Counted from the stretch's first letter, positions 34,688 through 42,965 are shown. The stretch: DNA of 64,000 bases from Streptomyces novaecaesareae (GCF_000716875.1 NZ_JNWQ01000015.1:1-64000), one strand, 5' to 3'. Program-made: numbers and translations. The notes: generated by a model not told the origin, from the sequence alone.

Positions 34688-35698
34688 TCAGGCGGGGTCG
34701 TCCCCGGCGGGCGGGGACGGGAGGCGGCCGGCCAGGAGGGCCCGGCCGAGCGGGGTGGGGCGATGGGTGACGGTGCGGCCGGTGCGGTCCTTGGCGGTGA
34801 GTCCGGACTCGGCGAGGACGGTGGCGTGCTCGCTGGCGGAGGCCGTGGAGATGCCCAGGGCGGCGGCCAACTCCTTGGTGGAGCAGGGGCCGTGGACGGC
34901 GACGGCCTCCAGGGCGGCGGCCCTGGTCTGACCGAGCAGGGCGGTCAGGGTGCGGCTGGGGGTCGGCTCGGTCTCGGCGCGCAAGGGTCCACCGATCCGG
35001 GCCGGGTAGAGGAGGACGGGCTGCTGCGCCGGATCCTCGAAGCGGGCGATGACGGGCCGTCGGGGGCCGAACACGCAGGGCTGGAGCAGCAGTCCGCGAC
35101 CGTCCAGCCGCAGGTCGTGCCGGCAGCGCCCGGCCAGCGGGAAGCTGAGCACCGGGCGGCGCCAGGACACCGCCGGGTGCAGCGAGCGCAGTACCTGGTC
35201 CGGCTCGGTGATCCGGCGGCGGCGCCCGTGCTCGGTGGTGACGATGGTCTCGATCTGCCGCCGGTAGGGGTCGATCGCCCGGGTCTGGTAGTCGGCGGTG
35301 ACGTTGCCGAGCAGCCTCCTGGCCCGGCGGTCGCCGGCCGCCACGCCGCGCGCGAAGGCGCTCAACTGCCGTTCGCCGCCGACCGATCGCAGGTGGTCCC
35401 GCAGCGGCTCCCCTGGCCCCTCGGCGGTGGCGCTCTCGGTGGCGCCCGGATCGCGCCGCACGGTGAGGAACTCCGGGATCGCCGAGGCGGTGTAGAGGTC
35501 GAAGAGCAGCGCGGTGCGCGGGTTCCAGGAGGCCCGCAGGTGGTCCCGCCAGGCCTGGAACCGCGGATCGCGCTGCCCGCTCACCAGGGCGTGCACGCTG
35601 AGGGACAGCTCCATCGACATGTCCGGCCGCTCCGCCACCCGGATCCGCTCCAGGTCGTCCGCGCCGAAGAGTATTCGCAGCACGGACGCGATCGTCAC
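34688..35698 (-). CDS. Winged-helix (ArsR/DUF5937-type) transcriptional regulator
   Basis: 336 residues. The C-terminal third holds the helix-turn-helix: LGQTRAAALEAVAVHGPCSTKELAAALGISTASASEHATVLAESGL, an ArsR/MarR-like arrangement. The N-terminal two thirds (VLRILFGADDLERIRVAERPDMSMELSLSVHAL) matches the Streptomyces regulators with a DUF5937-like sensor part. The ligand is unknown. GTG at 35698 fits the usual VTIASVLRI beginning; a TTG 21 bases earlier is unlikely. A 15-bp tandem array lies just upstream. Confidence 0.85.
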   Translation of the reverse strand: MTIASVLRILFGADDLERIRVAERPDMSMELSLSVHALVSGQRDPRFQAWRDHLRASWNPRTALLFDLYTASAIPEFLTVRRDPGATESATAEGPGEPLRDHLRSVGGERQLSAFARGVAAGDRRARRLLGNVTADYQTRAIDPYRRQIETIVTTEHGRRRRITEPDQVLRSLHPAVSWRRPVLSFPLAGRCRHDLRLDGRGLLLQPCVFGPRRPVIARFEDPAQQPVLLYPARIGGPLRAETEPTPSRTLTALLGQTRAAALEAVAVHGPCSTKELAAALGISTASASEHATVLAESGLTAKDRTGRTVTHRPTPLGRALLAGRLPSPPAGDDPA

Positions 35699-35746
35699 CC
35701 GGAACCGGCGGCGCCGCAAGACTGTTCGGCGAGGACCGAACCCTTG

Positions 35747-35820
35747 ACGGACCCGGATGGTGTGGACCCGGCTTGCCGCGGACTCGGCTTGTGCGGACCC
35801 GGCTTGCGCGGACCCGGTGG
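35747..35820. repeat. 15-bp tandem array (GCGGACCCGGCTTGC)
   Basis: Five copies of a GGACCCGGCTTG-type unit with GGAC at 35749, 35764, 35780, 35795 and 35810 (spacing 15, 16, 15, 15). It occupies the gap between the winged-helix regulator start and the truncated minus-strand gene end. Two related units (GTCGGACCCG) also occur at 34080-34110. Confidence 0.8.
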
Positions 35821-35822
35821 CG

Positions 35823-35930
35823 TCAGCCCAGGTCGGCCGGCGACTCCACCACGACCCCGTAGAGGTCCCCGGTCGTCGCCAGCGCGCTCCGGTGCACCTG
35901 GGCGGCGGTCAGCTCGGTGCCCGCCGAGGC
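35823..35930 (-). pseudogene. 3' remnant of an unidentified gene
   Basis: About 33 codons ending in TGA at 35823 read GTELTAAQVHRSALATTGDL-YGVVVESPADLG, and every codon ends in G or C, as in real genes here. Further upstream the frame runs antisense into the GlxA remnant. I interpret it as the surviving C-terminus of a gene that was divergent from glxA and lost its 5' part together with that of glxA. The family is not recognised. Confidence 0.5.
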
Positions 35931-36657
35931 CAACGGCCGGGTCCGCGCGCTGGCCGCCCGCTCGCGCCGGGTGTCCAGCGTCTGCGTCGGCGCCCACCTG
36001 CTCGCCGCAGCCGGGCTACTGGACGGCAAGCGCGCCACCACGCACTGGTCCACGGCCGGCCAACTCGCCGCCGAGCATCCGGAGATCGAGGTGGACGCCG
36101 ACCCGATCTTCATCCGCCAGGGCGAGATCTGGACGGGCGCGGGCATCAGCGCCTGCCTGGACCTCTCGCTCGCCCTGGTCGCCGAGGACTTCGGCGAGGA
36201 GCTGGCCCTGCGGGTCGCCCGTCAACTGGTGATGTACCTCAAACGCCCCAGCGGGCAGAGCCAGTTCAGCGTCCCACTGGAGCCCGTCTCGACCACCCGG
36301 CGGATCGAGGAGCTGCGCCACCACATCCTGCGCAACCTCACCGAGCGGCTCACCGTCCCCGACCTCGCCGCCCACGCCCACGTCAGCGAACGGCAGTTGA
36401 CCCGCATCTTCAAGACCGAGCTGGGCACCACCCCGAACGCCTACGTCGAGTCGGCCCGGGTCGAACGCGCCCGCCACCAGCCGGAGTCGGGGGACGCCAC
36501 GCTCGAACGCATCGCCACCGCCTGCGGGTTCGGCACCAATGACACCCTCGTACGGGCCTTCCGCCGCCGGCTCGGCACCACGCCGACCGAGGACCGGCAG
36601 CGCTTCCGCACCACCGCCACTGCGACTGCCGCCGACGTCACGGCAGCCGGACGGTGA
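35917..36657 (+). pseudogene. GlxA-type AraC regulator, 5'-truncated
   Basis: 246 codons. GlxA regulators have an N-terminal DJ-1/PfpI-like domain of about 190 residues and a C-terminal AraC DNA-binding domain. Here the text begins at NGRVRALAARSRRVSSVCVG, about 100 residues into the usual sequence; GLLDGKRATTHW and the rest follow normally. The AraC domain (RIEELRHHILRNLTERLTVPDLAA ... MSERQL-like VSERQLTRIFKTELG) is intact. The first strand-helix units, with the normal start, are missing. A GTG at 35917 could still initiate a truncated protein. Its stop overlaps the histidine kinase stop by 20 bases. Confidence 0.75.
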
Positions 36658-38125
36658 ACACCGTACGGCCGGGCCGGCTGGCCGCCTCCACCGTGCCGCC
36701 GTGCGCCCGCACGACGGCCCGGACGATCGCGAGCCCCAGCCCGGTCGAGCCGGTGGCCCGGGAGCGGGCCCGGTCGCCCCGGACGAAGCGCTCGAAGACC
36801 CGGCCGAGCAGCTCCGGCGCGATCCCCGGGCCGTCGTCCGTCACGCTCAACTCGGCCTGACTGCCGCTGTCTTCGCGTCGAAGACGCAGCTCGACCCCGG
36901 TGCCGGGCGGGGTGTGGGTGCGGGCGTTGGCCAGCAGGTTGGCCACCACCTGGCTCAGCCGGTGCCCGTCCCCGCGCACCAGCACCGGGTCCTCGGGGAG
37001 CGCGAGGCGCCAGCGGTGGTCCGGCCCGGCGGCCCGGGCGTCGGCCACCGCGTCCAGGGCGATCCGGGTCAGGTCCACCTCCTCCGCGGCCAGCGGGCGG
37101 CCCGCGTCCAGCCGGGCGAGCAGCAGCAGGTCCTCGACGATCGCCCCCATCCGCACCGCCTCGGCGTCGATCCGCTCCAGCGAGTGCCGTACCGGCGCCG
37201 GTACGGCCCCGGGGTGGCGCAGCGCCAACTCGGCGTGGCCGCGCACGGCCGCCACCGGGGTGCGCAGCTCGTGGCTGGCGTCGGCGGCGAAGGCGCGCAG
37301 CCGCTCCTCCACCGCGTGGCGCCGGGCCAGGGCGTCGCCGACGTGGCCGAGCATCCGGTTGAGGGCCGCGCCGACCCGGCCGACCTCGGTGCGCGGATCG
37401 GCGTCCGGCACGCGCTCGGCCAGCAGGACCTCGCCGCTGGCGAGCGGCATCGCGCTGACCCGCTCGGCCATGCCCACCACTCGTCGCAGCGGGCGCAGCG
37501 ACCAGCGGACCCAGAGCGCCCCGGCCGAACCGGCCACCGCGACGGCGATCGCGAAGACCGTCAGCTCCAGGGTCTCCAGCCGCCGGACGGTGTCCTCCGC
37601 CGGGCGCAGCGGCAGTCCGCTGACCAGCACGTCGCCGTCCCGCCCGGCGACCGCCCGGACCCGGTAGCGGCCCTGGGCCCCGCCGAGGTCGAGGGTGCCG
37701 GCCGGGCCGCCGACCGGCAGGGCGGCCAGCACCCGCTGCTGGGCGGGGGTGAAGGAGATCCGGTCGTCCTCGTCGTCGGGGCCGTCCGCGTCGTCGGCGT
37801 CGCCGTCGACCACGCCCGCCGCGGTGATCCGGCCGCCGAGCAGCCGTACGCCGAGGGTGCCCGGGGTCTGCGCCCGGGTGTCGGGGCCGACGCCCTGGCC
37901 GGTGTGCTCCAGGCTCGCGGCGTAGCGGCCGCCGGACTCGGCGAGCTGCTGGTCGAGGCGGTCGACCAGGAAGTGGCGCAGGGCGGCGGTGGTGGCGAAG
38001 CCGACGGCGGCGCAGGTGACGACGAGCAGCACCAGCAGGCCGGCGATCAGGCGGGCGCGCAGGGTGCGGGGTACCGGCCGGAGGCGGGGCCCACGGGGGC
38101 GGCCTGCGCGGAGGCGGGGCTTCAC
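36638..38125 (-). CDS. OmpR-partner sensor histidine kinase
   Basis: 495 residues. TM1 about 26-48 (RLIAGLLVLLVVTCAAVGFA), an extracytoplasmic sensor loop of about 125 residues with an acidic run (DGDADDADGPDDEDD), TM2 about 180-200, then HAMP. HisKA follows with AADASHELRTPVAAVRGHAE, and HATPase with VVANLLANARTHTPPG, DDGPGIAPE and STGLGLAIVRAVV. GTG at 38125 overlaps the response regulator stop by 4 bases (GTGA), so the two are translationally coupled. Probably regulates the divergent flavin-reductase operon (inference). Confidence 0.95.
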   Translation of the reverse strand: MKPRLRAGRPRGPRLRPVPRTLRARLIAGLLVLLVVTCAAVGFATTAALRHFLVDRLDQQLAESGGRYAASLEHTGQGVGPDTRAQTPGTLGVRLLGGRITAAGVVDGDADDADGPDDEDDRISFTPAQQRVLAALPVGGPAGTLDLGGAQGRYRVRAVAGRDGDVLVSGLPLRPAEDTVRRLETLELTVFAIAVAVAGSAGALWVRWSLRPLRRVVGMAERVSAMPLASGEVLLAERVPDADPRTEVGRVGAALNRMLGHVGDALARRHAVEERLRAFAADASHELRTPVAAVRGHAELALRHPGAVPAPVRHSLERIDAEAVRMGAIVEDLLLLARLDAGRPLAAEEVDLTRIALDAVADARAAGPDHRWRLALPEDPVLVRGDGHRLSQVVANLLANARTHTPPGTGVELRLRREDSGSQAELSVTDDGPGIAPELLGRVFERFVRGDRARSRATGSTGLGLAIVRAVVRAHGGTVEAASRPGRTVFTVRLP

Positions 38126-38850
38126 GGTGCGGCCTTGATCAGGTACCCCGCGCCGCGCACCGTGTGGATCATCGGGCTGCGGCCGGCGTCCACCTTCTTG
38201 CGCAGGTAGCTGATGTACAGCTCGACGATGTGCGCCTGCCCGCCGAAGTCGTACGACCAGACGGCGTCCAGGATCTGCGCCTTGCTGAGCACCTGGCGGG
38301 GGTGGCGCATCAGATGGGCGAGCAGCGCGTACTCGGTCGGGCTGAGCTCGACGGTCTCGCCGCCGCGGGTCACCTCGCGGGCCCGGTCGTCCAGCACCAG
38401 GTCGCCGAGCACCAGCGCGTGCGCGGGCGGTTGCCCCGAGGCGGCCTGCGGGGTGGCCGCCTGGGTGGCCCGGCGCAGCAGGCCGCGCAGCCGGACGACC
38501 ACCTCGGCCAGGCTGAACGGCTTGGTCACGTAGTCGTCGCCGCCCGCCGCGATGCCCTCGATCCGCTCCTCGACGGCGTCCCGGGCGGTGAGGAAGAGCA
38601 CCCGCACCTCGGGCCGCTCGGCGTGGAGGCGGCGCAGCACCTCCAGGCCGTCGAGGTCGGGCAGCATTATGTCGAGCACCACGGCGTGCGGCCGCCAGGC
38701 CGCGGCGGCCTCGACGGCGGCCAGGCCGGTGGTCGCGCCGCGCGCCTGCCAGCCCTCGTAGCGGACGGCGCCGCAGACCACCTCGACCAGGTCCGGCTCG
38801 TCGTCGACGACCAGGACGCGCCACTCGGGGCGGTCGGCGCTCTCGTCCAT
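38122..38850 (-). CDS. OmpR-family response regulator
   Basis: 242 residues. Receiver: VLVVDDEPDLVEV, phospho-Asp in AVVLDIMLPDLDG, Thr in VLFLTARD, Lys in YVTKPF. Winged-helix DNA-binding domain from about 145 (VELSPTEYALLAHLMRHPRQVLSKAQIL ... VELYISYLRKKVD ... IHTVRGAGYLI). GAGGGAG lies 4 bases before the ATG. Divergent from the flavin reductase operon, with an 11-bp direct repeat of the type bound by this family between them. Confidence 0.96.
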   Translation of the reverse strand: MDESADRPEWRVLVVDDEPDLVEVVCGAVRYEGWQARGATTGLAAVEAAAAWRPHAVVLDIMLPDLDGLEVLRRLHAERPEVRVLFLTARDAVEERIEGIAAGGDDYVTKPFSLAEVVVRLRGLLRRATQAATPQAASGQPPAHALVLGDLVLDDRAREVTRGGETVELSPTEYALLAHLMRHPRQVLSKAQILDAVWSYDFGGQAHIVELYISYLRKKVDAGRSPMIHTVRGAGYLIKAAP

Positions 38851-38996
38851 GCTGCTCCCTCGGGCTCGCGCTGCGCGGCGCTCATTCTGGACCGCCGCGA
38901 TGAGAAACCCCTGAGACCTCGGGGAGCCGTTCGCGGCCTACACAGCGGCTCTGACCAGCGGTTTCTCCCTCATACGGGGGCGCGGCGGCCGGGCCC

Positions 38997-39015
38997 GTTC
39001 AGAGGCGGTTCAGAG
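38997..39015 (+). promoter_or_regulatory. 11-bp-spaced direct repeat, OmpR-type site
   Basis: GTTCAGAG at 38997-39004 and again at 39008-39015, start-to-start distance 11. OmpR/PhoP-type regulators bind such 11-bp direct repeats, and Streptomyces PhoP boxes also begin GTTCA. Located 76 bases upstream of the flavin reductase start and between it and the divergent regulator gene. Confidence 0.5.
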
Positions 39016-39090
39016 CTTGCGGTGCGATCGTGGTCCGCCTCGGCGGCACCCGCCGCCGGGCCCCGAGGAGGTTTCCCGAGGAGGTTCCCG

Positions 39091-40458
39091 ATGAGCACTG
39101 CCGCCGCACCGGAGTCGCGGCCGGCGCCCGCCGGCCGGGGACGCCGGGCCGCGCTGCGCCCGCCGTTCGCGCTGGACCCGGCCGCCGCGCTCGCGCTGAT
39201 CGCCGCGGGCGGGCTCGGGGTGCTCGCGCTGTGGTGGGTGAGCACCCCGGCGGTCGTCGGTGCGGCCGGCTGGCTCACCGGCGCCGGCCGGATCACCGGG
39301 CTGCTCGCCGGGTACGCCGCGCCCGTGCTGCTCCTGCTGATGGCCCGGCTGCCGCCGCTGGAACGCGGGGTCGGCGCGGACCGGCTGGCGCGCTGGCACG
39401 CCTTCGGCGGGCGCTGGCTGGTGGCCGCCGTGTCGGTGCACGTGCTGACGACCGTCTGTGGCTACGCCCTGACCGACGGGCGCGGCGCGCTCGGCGAGGG
39501 CGTGGAGATCGTCCTCCACTACCCCGAGATGATCAAGGCCACCCTGGGCACCCTGCTGCTGCTCGGCACCGGCGCGGTCTCCGCCCGGGCGGCGCGCCGC
39601 CGGCTCCCGTACGAGGCCTGGTACTACCTGCACCTGGCGACGTACCTGGCGGTCGCACTCGCCTTCTCCCACCAACTGGCCACCGGCGCCGACCTCGGCG
39701 GCGGCCCCGGCCTGGCCGCCTGGTACGCGCTCTACTCCGGCACGGCGGCACTGCTCGGCTGGTACCGGCTGGCCCGGCCGTGGCTGCTCGACCGGCGGCA
39801 CCGGCTGCGCGTCGCCGAGGTGCGGCCGGAGGGCCCCGGCGTGGTGTCGCTGTTCCTGACCGGGCAGCGGCTGGACGAACTCCGCGCCGAGCCCGGCCAG
39901 TTCTTCCGGCTCCAGTTCCAGGCGCCCGGCCTCCGCTGGGCCGCCAACCCGTACTCGCTGTCCGCGCCGCCGCACCCGCGCTTCCTCCGCTTCACCGTCA
40001 AGGAGCTCGGCGGGCACAGCGCGGCGGTCGCCACCCTGCGCCCGGGCACCCCGGTGCGCGCCGAGGGCCCGTACGGCGCGTTCACCGCGCGGCGGCAGCG
40101 ACAGCGCCGGGTGCTGCTGCTCGGGGCAGGCGTCGGGATCACCCCGCTGCGCGCCCTCTTCGAGACGCTGCCGGGCGAGCTGACGCTGGTCCAGCGGGCC
40201 CGGCGGGCCGAGGACGTGCTGTTCCGGGCGGAGCTGGCCGACGTCGCCCGACGACGCGGCGCGGTCGTGCACGAGCTGCTCGGCTCCCGGGAACAGGTCG
40301 GCGACCTCGGCGCCGCGCTCGCCGGGCTCGTCCCGGACCTCGCCGGGCACGAGGTCTACCTGTGCGGCCCGGAGGCGCTGGCCGAGGAGGCCGTCCTGGC
40401 ACTGCGGGCGGCCGGGGTGCGGCGCGGACGCATCCACCACGAGAACTTCTCCTTCTGA
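39091..40458 (+). CDS. Membrane ferric-reductase-like NAD(P)H:flavin oxidoreductase
   Basis: 455 residues. About six transmembrane segments (38-240) form a ferric-reductase/YedZ-type haem-binding domain with paired His (ARWHAFGGRWLVAAVSVHVLT and YYLHLATYLAVALAFSHQL). From about 245 a FAD-binding barrel (PGQFFRLQF, NPYSLSAPP) and NAD-binding domain (LLLGAGVGITPLRALFE, VYLCGPEAL, IHHENFSF end) follow. It moves electrons from cytosolic NAD(P)H across the membrane. GAGG about 6 bases before ATG 39091. First gene of an operon with the FMN-binding protein and ApbE. Confidence 0.92.
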   Translation: MSTAAAPESRPAPAGRGRRAALRPPFALDPAAALALIAAGGLGVLALWWVSTPAVVGAAGWLTGAGRITGLLAGYAAPVLLLLMARLPPLERGVGADRLARWHAFGGRWLVAAVSVHVLTTVCGYALTDGRGALGEGVEIVLHYPEMIKATLGTLLLLGTGAVSARAARRRLPYEAWYYLHLATYLAVALAFSHQLATGADLGGGPGLAAWYALYSGTAALLGWYRLARPWLLDRRHRLRVAEVRPEGPGVVSLFLTGQRLDELRAEPGQFFRLQFQAPGLRWAANPYSLSAPPHPRFLRFTVKELGGHSAAVATLRPGTPVRAEGPYGAFTARRQRQRRVLLLGAGVGITPLRALFETLPGELTLVQRARRAEDVLFRAELADVARRRGAVVHELLGSREQVGDLGAALAGLVPDLAGHEVYLCGPEALAEEAVLALRAAGVRRGRIHHENFSF

Positions 40459-40506
40459 GCCTTCCGAGCCCGCCCGGGTTCCCGACCACCAGGAGCATCG
40501 ATTCCC

Positions 40507-41004
40507 ATGCGCCGAGCCGTCGTCACCAGCGCTGCCACCGCTGCCGGGGTGGTGCTGCTGCTCTCCCTCAAACCGCACGAGGCGGCCGGGCCGACCCCGG
40601 TGATCGGCTCGGGGTCGGGCGCCGGGGCCGGGGCCGGGTCTGCGGCCGGGGCCGGGTCCGGGGCCGATGTCTCGCAGCCGTCCCCCGCCCCGTCCGGCTC
40701 CGCTGCGCCCGCCGCGCCCGCCGGGGCGACCCGGAAGGTCAGCGGCGACACCGTCAACACCCGGTACGGCCCGGTGCAGGTCCAGGTCACCCTGGCCGGC
40801 AGCCGGGTCACCGCCGTCGACGTGGTCAAGTACCCCAACGCCGAACGGCGCGACCGCGAGATCAACAGCTCCGCCCTGCCGGTGCTCAACCAGGAGGCGA
40901 TCTCCGCGCAGAGCGCACAGATCGACGTGGTCAGCGGCGCGACGTACACCAGCGACGGGTACGTCCGCTCACTGCAGAGCGCCCTCGACCGGGCCAAGGG
41001 CTGA
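40507..41004 (+). CDS. Exported FMN-binding domain protein
   Basis: 165 residues: N-terminal membrane signal (AVVTSAATAAGVVLLLSL), a Gly/Ala/Ser/Pro-rich linker (about 30-75), and an FMN_bind domain. The flavin attachment site is DVVSGATYTSDGY, matching the D-x-x-(S/T)-G-A-T motif modified by ApbE on the Thr. It should carry covalent FMN on the outer face and accept electrons from the preceding reductase. Followed 7 bases later by apbE, which supports that role. Confidence 0.93.
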   Translation: MRRAVVTSAATAAGVVLLLSLKPHEAAGPTPVIGSGSGAGAGAGSAAGAGSGADVSQPSPAPSGSAAPAAPAGATRKVSGDTVNTRYGPVQVQVTLAGSRVTAVDVVKYPNAERRDREINSSALPVLNQEAISAQSAQIDVVSGATYTSDGYVRSLQSALDRAKG

Positions 41005-41011
41005 GGACACC

Positions 41012-41788
41012 GTGCTCCGCCACGCCGAGCCCGCGATGGGCACGGTCTTCTCGATCGCCGTCCGCGACCCCGGCCCGGGCACCGCCGCCGTGCTGGACCG
41101 GATCGCCGAACGGCTGCACCGCATCGACGCGGTGTTCTCCACCTACCGGCCCGAGAGCGACATCAGCCGCCTCGACCGGGGCGAACTGGCCCTGGACGAC
41201 TGCGATCCGGAAGTCCCCACCGTCCTGGCCGCCTGCCGCGACGTGGCCGCGGAGACCGGCGGCTGGTTCACCGAGCGCCCCGGCGGCCGGCTCGACCCCA
41301 GCGGCTGGGTCAAGGGGTGGGCGGTCGAGGAGGCGGCCGCCCTGCTGCGCTCCTCCGGTGCCCGGCAGTACTGCGTCAGCGGTGGCGGGGACGTGCAGAC
41401 GAGCGGCGGGCCGTGGCGGGTCGGCGTCGCCGACCCGGGACGGCCGGGCCTGCTCGCCGCCGTCCTGGCGGGCCGCGACCTCGCCGTGGCCACCTCGGGC
41501 ACCGCCGAGCGCGGCGCGCACATCATCGACCCGCACACCGACCGCCCGGCCACCGGCCTGGCCTCCCTCACCCTGGTCGGCGCCCCTGGCACCGGCATCG
41601 CCCGTACCGACGCCTGGGCCACCGCCGCCTTCGCCATGGGCCCGGACCGCGCCCTCGCCTGGGCGGCCCGGCAGCCCGGCATCGAAGCCCTGGCCGTCCT
41701 GCCGGACGGCACCAAGCGCTGGACCCCCGGCCTGCCCGGCCACCTCCCGGCGATCGGGCCCGCGGACTGGCAGTCCGCCGTCTGCTGA
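41012..41788 (+). CDS. apbE: FAD:protein FMN transferase
   Basis: 258-residue Mg-dependent flavinyltransferase that attaches FMN through a phosphodiester bond to Ser/Thr in target proteins. AEPAMGTVFSIAV is the classical N-terminus. YRPESDISRLDRG, DPSGWVKGWAVEEA, YCVSGGGDVQ and AHIIDPHTDRPA are the conserved substrate and metal sites. It is shorter than many ApbE proteins and lacks a lipoprotein signal, so it acts before or without export. GTG at 41012 with AGGA 6 bases upstream. Target is almost certainly the adjacent FMN-binding protein. Confidence 0.94.
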   Translation: MLRHAEPAMGTVFSIAVRDPGPGTAAVLDRIAERLHRIDAVFSTYRPESDISRLDRGELALDDCDPEVPTVLAACRDVAAETGGWFTERPGGRLDPSGWVKGWAVEEAAALLRSSGARQYCVSGGGDVQTSGGPWRVGVADPGRPGLLAAVLAGRDLAVATSGTAERGAHIIDPHTDRPATGLASLTLVGAPGTGIARTDAWATAAFAMGPDRALAWAARQPGIEALAVLPDGTKRWTPGLPGHLPAIGPADWQSAVC

Positions 41789-41810
41789 CGGCGGCGAGGC
41801 GCGGCGGGCT

Positions 41811-41940
41811 CATGAGAGGAGCTCATGGGGTGGGCCCATGAGGCGGCCTCATGAGGGTGACTCCATGAGAGGAGTTCATGCGCCGACCCATGAAGCAGTC
41901 TCATGCCGCCACCCCATGAGAGAACCTCATGTGCCGGCGC
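41811..41940. repeat. Array of five tandem ~26-bp units, each a CATGAG/CTCATG hairpin
   Basis: CATG occurs at 41811, 41824, 41837, 41850, 41864, 41877, 41889, 41902, 41915 and 41928: ten times with 12-14-bp spacing. Successive pairs form hairpins: CATGAG-AGGAG-CTCATG, CATGAGG-CGG-CCTCATG, CATGAG-AGGAG-TTCATG, CATGA-AGCAGTC-TCATG and CATGAG-AGAAC-CTCATG. The units are 25-27 bp long and separated by 7-10 unrelated GC-rich bases. The array fills the gap between the convergent apbE and Nudix-like genes. It could terminate both transcripts, bind a protein cooperatively, or act as RNA structure. Confidence 0.9.
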
Positions 41941-42965
41941 TACGCCCGCTCCTGCTGCGCCGCCCGCCAGGCCTCCCAGGCCACCAGCGGGGCCAGGTAG
42001 GACCAGCGGCGCGAGCCGTCCGGGCAGGCGCCGCCCTCGACCAGCTCGGACACCGAGCGGCGGGTGAACGGCACCCAGACCGCCATGTCGTGCTCGAAGG
42101 TGCTGTGGCAGGCCTCGCGGCGGCGGTCGATCTCGGCCGCGTCGAGCCGTGCCCGGACAGTGGCGACCAGCGTGTAGCAGGAGGCCGGCTCGCTCCAGCC
42201 CAGCCAGGTGATCACCGTCGGCCCGACATCGGCCGGCAGCAGCCCCAGCTCCTCCTCCAGCGCCCGGTGGACCAGCGCGTAGAAGTCCTCGGCGGCGCCC
42301 GGCTCGTCCCGGTACTTCATCGTCTCGTTGATCCCGACCGTCCACTGCGCCGGGAAGGTCCTGACGGCCAGCGAGCGGCGCAGCAGCAGCAAGCGGCCCG
42401 CACGGTCCCGCACCGCGACGCAGGCGCTGACCATCGTGGGCGGCGCCGCGGCCACGAAGCTCGTCAGGCCCTCGTCCAGCGCCTCGCGCAGCAGCCGGCC
42501 CGCCTCCGGGTCCTCCCGGCCCAGCCCGGTGGTGGCCATGCACTCCGCGTAGTCGCTCTCGGCGATGGCCACCTCGCACACCCGGGCGGCGCTGTGCTCG
42601 CCGTGATCGACCGTCAACCGCGTGATGTACGCGGTCCGGCCCGCCGCCCCGGCCGCACGTTGGCGCGCCACCTCCTCGGCCCACCCGACCCGGTCCAGCA
42701 CGTGCGGGCGTACGACCCGACCGTCGTATGAAGTCACCAGCCTGCCCGGGGTCAGCGGCCGGGCGGCCGACCAGGTGATCAGCGGCGCCAGGCCGTCCGC
42801 CCGGACGTCGTGCGCCCGGGCCGCCGCCGACAGGCTCGCCCGCCGGACGCGCGGCGTCGGCACCCGTGAACCGAGGCGCGAGCCGCCGTACTTGGCGAAG
42901 TCGTACACCAGATTGGTCAGCATTCCGAGCAACAGGGCTCCGCCGAGCCCCAGTAGCCACTCCAC
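41940..42965 (-). CDS. Membrane-anchored Nudix-like protein
   Basis: 341 residues. An N-terminal transmembrane helix (VEWLLGLGGALLLGMLTNLVY) precedes a long domain. Residues about 205-290 carry a Nudix-like core: GRLLLLRRSLAVRTFPAQWTV, GINETMKYRDEPGAAEDF, and HRALEEELGLLP in place of the REUXEEXGU box. The first Glu/Arg of the canonical box is altered. The layout (TM anchor, about 120-residue spacer, Nudix) is like the SMODS-associated Nudix family described in nucleotide-signalling immune systems; that assignment is tentative and no CD-NTase is nearby. GTG at 42965 chosen because homology and the TM segment start there; the longer frame is a shadow. Confidence 0.72.
   Translation of the reverse strand: MEWLLGLGGALLLGMLTNLVYDFAKYGGSRLGSRVPTPRVRRASLSAAARAHDVRADGLAPLITWSAARPLTPGRLVTSYDGRVVRPHVLDRVGWAEEVARQRAAGAAGRTAYITRLTVDHGEHSAARVCEVAIAESDYAECMATTGLGREDPEAGRLLREALDEGLTSFVAAAPPTMVSACVAVRDRAGRLLLLRRSLAVRTFPAQWTVGINETMKYRDEPGAAEDFYALVHRALEEELGLLPADVGPTVITWLGWSEPASCYTLVATVRARLDAAEIDRRREACHSTFEHDMAVWVPFTRRSVSELVEGGACPDGSRRWSYLAPLVAWEAWRAAQQERA

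Noticed and set aside
41811..41940. CRISPR array
   Set aside because: Units are about 26 bp in total with variable spacers of 7-10 bp, no conserved 28-37-bp repeat and no cas genes.
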